10,263 nucleotides of DNA from Undibacterium sp. (GTDB lineage Bacteria; Pseudomonadota; Gammaproteobacteria; Burkholderiales; Burkholderiaceae): assembly GCA_014376575.1 (NCBI GenBank), contig JACMRF010000013.1, positions 1-10,263 on the forward strand, read 5' to 3'. Position numbers and translations under genes: made by a program. The notes below the pieces were generated by a model. It did no database searches. It saw nothing but the letters and a program-made list of their open reading frames with translations, and had not been told where the DNA came from. Within the stretch, counting starts at the first letter, position 1, and each line of letters opens with the position of its first letter. Below, piece after piece: positions 6,191 to 10,263 of this stretch.

Positions 6191-7228
6191 ATGACCGCAA
6201 CAAATAGTCAGCTCAGCAATCAACAATACCGCCTCGCAGCCCGCCCGGTTGGCATGCCAAAACACAGCGATTGGTCTTTTATTACTGAAGCTGTGCGTGA
6301 TATCGTCGAAGGTGAAATCCTTGTCCAGACAATTTACATTTCCTTAGATCCAGCCATGCGCGGCTGGATGAACGATGGTAAGTCGTACATCCGCCCTGTT
6401 GCCATCAACGAAGTCATGCGCGCTGGTGGCATAGGTAAAATCATCGCATCCAAATCGCCAAAATTCAATATAGGTGATTACGTTTCTGGTGGCACTGGCG
6501 TACAAAAATTTTGGGTCGGTGCCGCTGACGATAAAACTGCCGGTTTCTATAAAATCGACCCTAAATTGGCGCCATTGCCAAAATACATGAATGCTCTAGG
6601 CATGCCAGGAATGACGGCTTACTTTGGCTTACTTGATGTGGGCCAACCCAAAGCTGGCGAAACCGTGGTAGTTTCAGGTGCCGCTGGTGCCGTTGGCCAA
6701 ACAGTGGGTCAAGTTGCAAAGCAAAACGGTTGTCGTGTGGTTGGCATTGCTGGCGGTAAGGATAAATGTGATTTTGTGGTCAACGAACTAGGTTTCGATG
6801 CATGTATCGATTACAAAACTGGCTCGGTCAAAGACGGGTTAAAAGAACATTGCCCAGATGGTGTTGACATCTATTTTGATAACGTCGGTGGCGAGATTTT
6901 GGATACCGTACTCACCCGCATTAATATGAAGGCGCGCATCATTATCTGCGGCGCGATTTCGCAATACAACAACACCACTCCAGTCAAAGGGCCGACCAAT
7001 TATCTGTCTCTTCTAGTTAATCGTGCCCGCATGGAAGGCATTGTGGTGTTCGACTACATGGCGCGCTATGGCGATGCGGTCAAAGCAATGAGCGCATGGA
7101 TGGCACAGGGGAAATTTCATACGCGCGAAGATATCGTGCAGGGAATCGAGACTTTCCCGGATACCTTGATGATGCTGTTTGAAGGGAAGAATTTTGGCAA
7201 ATTGATTTTGCAGGTCAGCGAAGAATAA
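6191..7228 (+). CDS. NADP-dependent oxidoreductase, CurA/YncB-like (zinc-free MDR superfamily)
   Basis: The 345-residue cytosolic enzyme belongs to the leukotriene-B4-dehydrogenase-like branch of medium-chain reductases, which reduce activated C=C bonds with NADPH. The E. coli relative CurA reduces curcumin; the substrate here is unknown. The N-terminal GroES-like domain starts at QYRLAARPVGMP (12-23), with the family's ISLDPAMRGWMND (50-62). The Rossmann part has VVSGAAGAVGQTVGQVAK (160-177), GIAGGKDKCDF (185-195), YFDNVGGE (228-235) and ICGAISQYN (252-260). There are no zinc-binding cysteines of the alcohol dehydrogenase type. The ATG at 6191 follows ACGGAGA with 8-9 bases spacing; an upstream TTG at 6149 is rejected. 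It is a single-gene unit ending in the terminator at 7253-7283. Confidence 0.92.
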   Translation: MTATNSQLSNQQYRLAARPVGMPKHSDWSFITEAVRDIVEGEILVQTIYISLDPAMRGWMNDGKSYIRPVAINEVMRAGGIGKIIASKSPKFNIGDYVSGGTGVQKFWVGAADDKTAGFYKIDPKLAPLPKYMNALGMPGMTAYFGLLDVGQPKAGETVVVSGAAGAVGQTVGQVAKQNGCRVVGIAGGKDKCDFVVNELGFDACIDYKTGSVKDGLKEHCPDGVDIYFDNVGGEILDTVLTRINMKARIIICGAISQYNNTTPVKGPTNYLSLLVNRARMEGIVVFDYMARYGDAVKAMSAWMAQGKFHTREDIVQGIETFPDTLMMLFEGKNFGKLILQVSEE

Positions 7229-7252
7229 ATTTGGCCGAATCTTGTGTCAATA

Positions 7253-7283
7253 AAAAAGGCATCAAAAAATTTGATGCCTTTTT
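7253..7283. terminator. Bidirectional intrinsic terminator
   Basis: AAAAAGGCATCAAA (7253-7266) pairs perfectly with TTTGATGCCTTTTT (7270-7283) over an AAA loop. The stem is flanked by A-runs and T-runs, so it can stop transcription from both sides. It sits between the oxidoreductase stop and the stop of the convergent transporter gene, which begins at the very next base. Confidence 0.92.
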
Positions 7284-8252
7284 CTATTTATCTTCTCTTG
7301 CCGCATAACGCTGTGCAACGATGGCACATACCATGAGCTGCAACTGATGAAATATCATCAATGGTAACAATACCAGTCCAACTGCATGGCTGGCGAACAG
7401 CACTTTGGCCATGGGTACGCCACTTGCAAGGCTTTTTTTAGAGCCGCAAAATACTACGGCAATTTCATCTTCTTTACTAAAGCCAAACTGACGACTTGCA
7501 TAGGTCGTTAAGCCCATAATGATGGCCAGCATCACCGCACTGATCAGCAACAAATTAACTATCATGGTCAGCGGCACTTGTTTCCATAAGCCCTGCACTA
7601 TTGCCTCGCTGAAGGCAACATACACCACCAAGAGTATGGAACTTTGGTCGACCATCTTCAACACTACTTTATGCCGCTCTATCCACGCTGCAATCAAGGG
7701 GCGGGCGATTTGTCCAGCGATAAAGGGCAGTAATAACTGATAAATAATTTTTAAAATCGCATCGAATGACGAATGCCCACTGGTCGATGAAGCAAGCAAC
7801 AGACTCACCAAAAACGGAGTCAGAAAAATGCCTATCAGGTTGCTAGCAGACGCGCTGCAAACGGCGGCGGCAACGTTGCCGCGGGCCACTGAAGTAAATG
7901 CAATGGAAGATTGCACGGTCGACGGTAGCACGCACAAAAACAATATCCCTAGATACAAGTCCGGGCTAATCAACCATGACAATATGGGCTTGAGGAAAAT
8001 GCCAAGCACGGGAAAAACGGCAAAAGTGAACAACAATACAGTGAGATGCAAGCGCCAATGCGTGATGCCGGCAATCACTGCAGTACGGGATAATTTTGCG
8101 CCGTGCATGAAAAAAAGCAAAGCTATCATGCCTGTTGTCAGCATATTGAATCCGACAGCGACTTGACCGGTACACGGAACAAAACTGGCTGCAAAAACAA
8201 TCGCCAATAGCAGCAGGGTCATGTTATCGGGTAAAAAACGTGGTCTGGTCAT
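7284..8252 (-). CDS. Bile acid:sodium symporter family protein (YfeH-like, SBF-like)
   Basis: This 322-residue inner-membrane protein has about nine or ten hydrophobic segments starting at residue 10, as in the bile acid/sodium symporter fold. The bacterial YfeH-type subfamily is recognised by MTRPRFLPDN (1-10), ALLFFMHGAKLS (44-55), LPSTVQSSIAFTSVARGN (109-126), SASASNLIGIFLTP (133-146) and FCGSKKSLASGVPMA (268-282). The polar crossing-helix motifs suggest sodium-coupled transport of an organic anion, but no substrate is known. The ATG at 8252 is used because homologues begin MxRPRFLPD. A GTG at 8267 would start in the T-run of the preceding terminator. Neither start has a visible Shine-Dalgarno sequence. 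The gene lies directly behind the terminator of the upstream small gene, so how it is transcribed is unclear. Confidence 0.9.
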   Translation of the reverse strand: MTRPRFLPDNMTLLLLAIVFAASFVPCTGQVAVGFNMLTTGMIALLFFMHGAKLSRTAVIAGITHWRLHLTVLLFTFAVFPVLGIFLKPILSWLISPDLYLGILFLCVLPSTVQSSIAFTSVARGNVAAAVCSASASNLIGIFLTPFLVSLLLASSTSGHSSFDAILKIIYQLLLPFIAGQIARPLIAAWIERHKVVLKMVDQSSILLVVYVAFSEAIVQGLWKQVPLTMIVNLLLISAVMLAIIMGLTTYASRQFGFSKEDEIAVVFCGSKKSLASGVPMAKVLFASHAVGLVLLPLMIFHQLQLMVCAIVAQRYAAREDK

Positions 8253-8267
8253 AGGGCAAGAAGACAC

Positions 8268-8305
8268 AAAAAACCCGATACGCAGCTATCTGCTGGCTCG
8301 GGTTT
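8268..8305 (-). terminator. Intrinsic terminator behind the small charged gene
   Basis: AAACCCGA (8271-8278) pairs with TCGGGTTT (8298-8305), with an inner GCAG/CTGC stem (8282-8285 with 8290-8293). On the minus strand the hairpin is followed by six T (complement of 8268-8273), the standard intrinsic form. It is placed to end the transcript of the gene at 8362-8538 and lies 16 bases before the transporter ATG. Confidence 0.8.
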
Positions 8306-8361
8306 AGCATTACGCACGTTGAACAATAATTTTAGGATTATTATCAGGTTATTAGACCGAT

Positions 8362-8538
8362 TTAAGCTGGATTGTCCGACACACCGGTTGGTTCTTCTTC
8401 GACTTCCTCTTCTCCCGCGCCATCCTCTGCAGCTTCGCCTACTTTACGTTCGGCTTTGGTTCTAAGTTTTTCTTCTTTTTTCTTTTTTTTCGCAAGCTCT
8501 TTTTGACGCTTGTCGAATCCGTAATTAGGTGTTGCCAT
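8362..8538 (-). CDS. Small lysine/glutamate-rich protein, conserved hypothetical type
   Basis: The 58-residue product starts MATPNYGFDKRQKELAKKKK, the pattern of small basic hypothetical proteins common in proteobacteria (xxPNYxFxKRQKExAKKKK). I know of no assigned function. Residues 9-32 are strongly basic and likely helical; residues 34-50 are acidic (GEEEVEEEP), so the protein is bipolar in charge. The ATG at 8538 is preferred over an in-frame TTG at 8562 because the conserved part begins there; the ribosome binding site is weak (GAAAG). Codons 17-19 (AAA AAA AAG) form the heptamer A AAA AAG in the phase used for -1 frameshifting in dnaX. A shift would end after 25 residues at a TAG and lose the acidic half. 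The gene has its own terminator at 8268-8305. Confidence 0.75.
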   Translation of the reverse strand: MATPNYGFDKRQKELAKKKKKEEKLRTKAERKVGEAAEDGAGEEEVEEEPTGVSDNPA

Positions 8539-8829
8539 AGTGTGCTTTCGAGAATTTAGCAATCACTTTACCACAGCTAGCACCTGCCAAGCTCAGTAAT
8601 TCGTGCTGATGCAAGACTCACCTCAATGCCGATGTACTGTTTTAACGCAGAACCAGACGGCTCAATACTGACTCACACACTAAGGACGGTTAAGCGCAAA
8701 TCGAGCGTCAGTGGAACTTGAACTGTTAGAATACGACACTCAACTATCTGCAGTTTGTCGGTTCTGAAAATCGATGCCGTCAATTGGACAACCCAACACC
8801 CCCAACTCCTAAACAAAAGAGGAACAAAA

Positions 8830-9366
8830 ATGAGCGCATTAAAAGCCGTTATGCAAACCAGCAAGGGCATCATCAATATCAATTTATTTGCTGATCAGAC
8901 ACCCGTTACTGTCGCAAACTTTATCAATCTGGCAAAGCGTGGTTACTATGACGGCCTGAAGTTTCATCGCGTGATTGACGATTTCATGATTCAAGGCGGT
9001 TGCCCTGATGGCACAGGCATGGGCGGCCCCGGCTATCAATTTGAAGATGAATTTTCAAAAGACTTGCGTCATGACAAGGCTGGCATTTTGTCTATGGCCA
9101 ATGCTGGCCCCGGCACTAACGGTAGTCAGTTCTTCATTACTCACGGGCCCACACCCCACCTTAACGGCAAACATACGGTATTCGGTGCGGTTGTTAGTAA
9201 CGAAGATCAAAAAATTGTCGATAGCATCACCAAAGGTGACGTGATCGAAAAGTTAACGATTGAAGGCGACGCGTCCGAACCCTTGAAGCAAGCGGAGGAA
9301 AAGCTTGTGCGCTGGAATCAGACTATAGATAAGCGTTTTCCTAACTTGGCAACAAGTTCGCTTTAA
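8830..9366 (+). CDS. ppiB: Cytoplasmic cyclophilin-type peptidyl-prolyl cis-trans isomerase
   Basis: The 178-residue protein catalyses cis-trans isomerisation of proline peptide bonds and helps folding in the cytosol; it has no signal peptide. Cyclophilin core motifs are all present: [21 protein letters not shown] (28-48, catalytic Arg47), FMIQGG (52-57, Gln55), [11 protein letters not shown] (65-75), [16 protein letters not shown] (89-104) and [10 protein letters not shown] (110-119). Leu111 stands where human CypA has the cyclosporin-binding Trp, so low drug sensitivity is likely. The core ends near KLTIEG (141-146). About 32 further residues, charged and probably helical ([21 protein letters not shown]), extend it beyond the 164-residue E. 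coli PpiB. The ATG at 8830 has a clear AGAGGAA site 5 bases upstream; an upstream in-frame TTG is rejected. It is a single gene, divergent from the small charged gene. Confidence 0.94.
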   Translation: MSALKAVMQTSKGIININLFADQTPVTVANFINLAKRGYYDGLKFHRVIDDFMIQGGCPDGTGMGGPGYQFEDEFSKDLRHDKAGILSMANAGPGTNGSQFFITHGPTPHLNGKHTVFGAVVSNEDQKIVDSITKGDVIEKLTIEGDASEPLKQAEEKLVRWNQTIDKRFPNLATSSL

Positions 9367-9389
9367 TTTTTAGCTATTACTTCTACTTA

Positions 9390-9438
9390 TTCAGGTCACC
9401 GCGAGAGACTAATTTTTTAATTCTCTGCATGACCTGAA
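9390..9438. terminator. Hairpin between convergent genes, probable bidirectional terminator
   Basis: TTCAGGTCA (9390-9398) pairs perfectly with TGACCTGAA (9430-9438). Inside, AGAG/CTCT (9404-9407 with 9423-9426) and AATT/AATT (9411-9414 with 9419-9422) extend the structure. It lies 24 bases after the cyclophilin stop and 28 before the stop of the convergent membrane gene. No long T-run follows on either side. Confidence 0.6.
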
Positions 9439-9466
9439 TTTCACCGAGCAAATCAATCCATTCCCT

Positions 9467-9760
9467 CTACTTCCTGCTGTAAGCACGGCGTTGGTATTCC
9501 AATGCCGATGGCTTATTTCTGTGTTTTCGTACGGTTAAAACCACGATAAGTAAAAGTATCTTGAGCAATACAAACACCACGAACAAACTTAATACCAAAG
9601 GAATGAGGGTGATCAACAAAGCTAAGCTCAAGCAGATAATCACTATTTTGGGCAGTGGTGTACGCAACAAGGCTTGCGCTATTTTTTTCCCCAAGTACTT
9701 GAACTCATGCACGACTTGCCTAAGAACCGAATACAAGTACTGATTGTTTAAATTTTTCAT
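9467..9760 (-). CDS. Small membrane protein of unknown function
   Basis: I do not recognise this 97-residue protein. The first 38 residues are mildly basic and probably helical, and end in TPLPK. Residues 39-77 are almost entirely Leu, Ile and Val, enough for two short transmembrane helices broken near Pro54 (LITLIPLVLSLF), or one long segment. The last 20 residues are strongly basic (VRKHRNKP, YQRRAYSRK), so by the positive-inside rule both ends may face the cytosol, giving a hairpin in the inner membrane. The ATG at 9760 has a good AGAGGA ribosome binding site 5 bases upstream, which supports a real gene. A probable 53-residue membrane protein gene ends 50 bases upstream on the same strand. 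The hairpin at 9390-9438 is downstream. Confidence 0.72.
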   Translation of the reverse strand: MKNLNNQYLYSVLRQVVHEFKYLGKKIAQALLRTPLPKIVIICLSLALLITLIPLVLSLFVVFVLLKILLLIVVLTVRKHRNKPSALEYQRRAYSRK

Positions 9761-9810
9761 TTAAATCCTCTAAAGCTATTTAGAAATAACGATCAATCGT
9801 CGAATAAATA

Positions 9811-9972
9811 TCATAACAAAGCCACAATATCTTTACCCTCACTTTGCGACCAAATGTCGTTATTTGGAGGCGACTGGCGGTAGTGCTGGACAAATAGTAT
9901 TGTGCTCAAGATCAACGAAACTATCCACGGTAATACTTTATTGAAATAGCCATAAGCAGATACCATGATCAT
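9811..9972 (-). CDS. Possible 53-residue single-pass membrane protein
   Basis: A short frame starts MIMVSAYGYFNKVLPW, continues with a hydrophobic stretch at about 12-28 (VLPWIVSLILSTILFVQ) and ends with a polar tail (HYRQSPPNNDIWSQSEGKD) before TGA. The sequence has the ordered look of a real small protein: one transmembrane helix followed by a hydrophilic, proline- and asparagine-containing tail. The start could be the ATG at 9972 or 9966; neither has a good ribosome binding site, which lowers confidence. It lies just upstream of, and on the same strand as, the 97-residue membrane protein, so the two may form an operon. A promoter candidate is present at 10070-10097. No homologue is recognised. 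Confidence 0.45.
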   Translation of the reverse strand: MIMVSAYGYFNKVLPWIVSLILSTILFVQHYRQSPPNNDIWSQSEGKDIVALL

Positions 9973-10003
9973 TTGGGCGCGCAACTACAAAGTGACCAAG
10001 CCG

Positions 10004-10039
10004 TGACCCAAGACAATTAAACAATAGATCCATGGGTCA
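10004..10039. repeat. Short inverted repeat upstream of the small membrane genes
   Basis: TGACCCA (10004-10010) pairs with TGGGTCA (10033-10039) across 22 bases. On the minus strand it would fall in the leader between the promoter candidate at 10070-10097 and the ATG at 9972. The stem is only 7 bp, so it may be chance. The rest of 9973-10200 shows no gene; TTTTTAA/TTAAAAA at 10133-10150 is a further AT-only inverted repeat. Confidence 0.3.
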
Positions 10040-10069
10040 AAATTCAACTACGGCATCGTTAACATGCTG

Positions 10070-10097
10070 GTTATATTCCTAGTAAACATATCGACAA
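10070..10097 (-). promoter_or_regulatory. Candidate promoter for the small membrane protein genes
   Basis: On the minus strand TTGTCG (complement of 10092-10097) and TATAAC (complement of 10070-10075) are separated by 16 bases. They match the -35 and -10 consensus at four and five of six bases. Transcription would start near 10063, about 90 bases before the ATG at 9972. Confidence 0.35.
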
Positions 10098-10200
10098 TGC
10101 AGAGGGCATGGGAAATGGCTTGCAGGCTTAAATTTTTAAAATATTAAAAACTGGCCTTTATCCAAACATTCTCGTCTAATCAACTAACTTAATACGGGAT

Positions 10201-10263
10201 TCACAAACGCGCCAATGCCTGTTTAAGCGCATTAAAACAATCCAAATCAATCGCAGTGCCAAC
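10201..10263 (-). CDS. C-terminal end of an unidentified protein, cut by the window edge
   Basis: The minus-strand frame from the edge reads VGTAIDLDCFNALKQALARL and then TGA. The regular helix-like pattern of leucines and alanines looks like a genuine protein end, and the following sequence has no continuing frame. Twenty residues are not enough to name the family. The rest of the gene lies beyond the right edge. Confidence 0.5.
   Translation of the reverse strand, partial: VGTAIDLDCFNALKQALARL

Noticed and set aside
7828..8166. 112-codon plus-strand frame inside the symporter gene
   Set aside because: It is antisense to transmembrane segments, which commonly leave open frames on the opposite strand.
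1..10263. CRISPR arrays, tRNA or rRNA genes, toxin-antitoxin pairs, phage or defence genes
   Set aside because: No regularly spaced repeats, no tRNA-like cloverleaf and no proteins of these classes were seen on either strand.

Overview
The window reads as ordinary chromosomal DNA of a Gram-negative proteobacterium, most likely a betaproteobacterium of the Burkholderiales (Oxalobacteraceae-like). This is inferred from the gene content and order (darP next to mog, a PleD-like diguanylate cyclase, purU with yaeQ, a YfeH-type transporter), moderate G+C and closely packed genes on both strands. No species can be named from the sequence alone. I see no rRNA, tRNA, CRISPR array, transposase, integrase or phage gene.

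Layout. Positions 1-1700 (+) carry the end of darP (ribosome assembly), mog (molybdenum cofactor synthesis, start overlapping the darP stop) and a small serine carboxylesterase. A strong hairpin at 1737-1777 separates them from a convergent diguanylate cyclase (1780-3081, -) with two receiver-like domains. The 508-base gap 3082-3589 holds an elaborate inverted repeat and a good sigma70-type promoter for cysK (3590-4564, +). Facing cysK are yaeQ and purU (-), which overlap by one base and so form an operon. A short divergent region (6027-6190) with promoter elements and a possible operator leads to a curcumin-reductase-like NADPH oxidoreductase (+). A textbook bidirectional terminator at 7253-7283 lies between it and a bile-acid:sodium-symporter family gene (-). 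Upstream of that are a tiny lysine/glutamate-rich gene with its own terminator, and a divergently placed cytoplasmic cyclophilin gene (+). The 291-base gap between those two (8539-8829) shows a clear ribosome binding site for the cyclophilin but no promoter I would defend. The right end has a 97-residue membrane protein gene (-), a probable 53-residue membrane protein gene just upstream of it, and the last 20 codons of a further minus-strand gene cut by the window edge.

How the genes fit together. Most are housekeeping functions: ribosome maturation, molybdopterin adenylylation, cysteine synthesis, formyl-tetrahydrofolate balance and protein folding. They sit as single genes or two- to three-gene units closed by hairpins. 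No multi-gene novel system is evident. The points that deserve attention are the structured element upstream of cysK, the PleD-like cyclase with a Glu-substituted second receiver and no inhibitory site, the pair of small membrane proteins at the right end, and a dnaX-like slippery sequence in the tiny charged gene.
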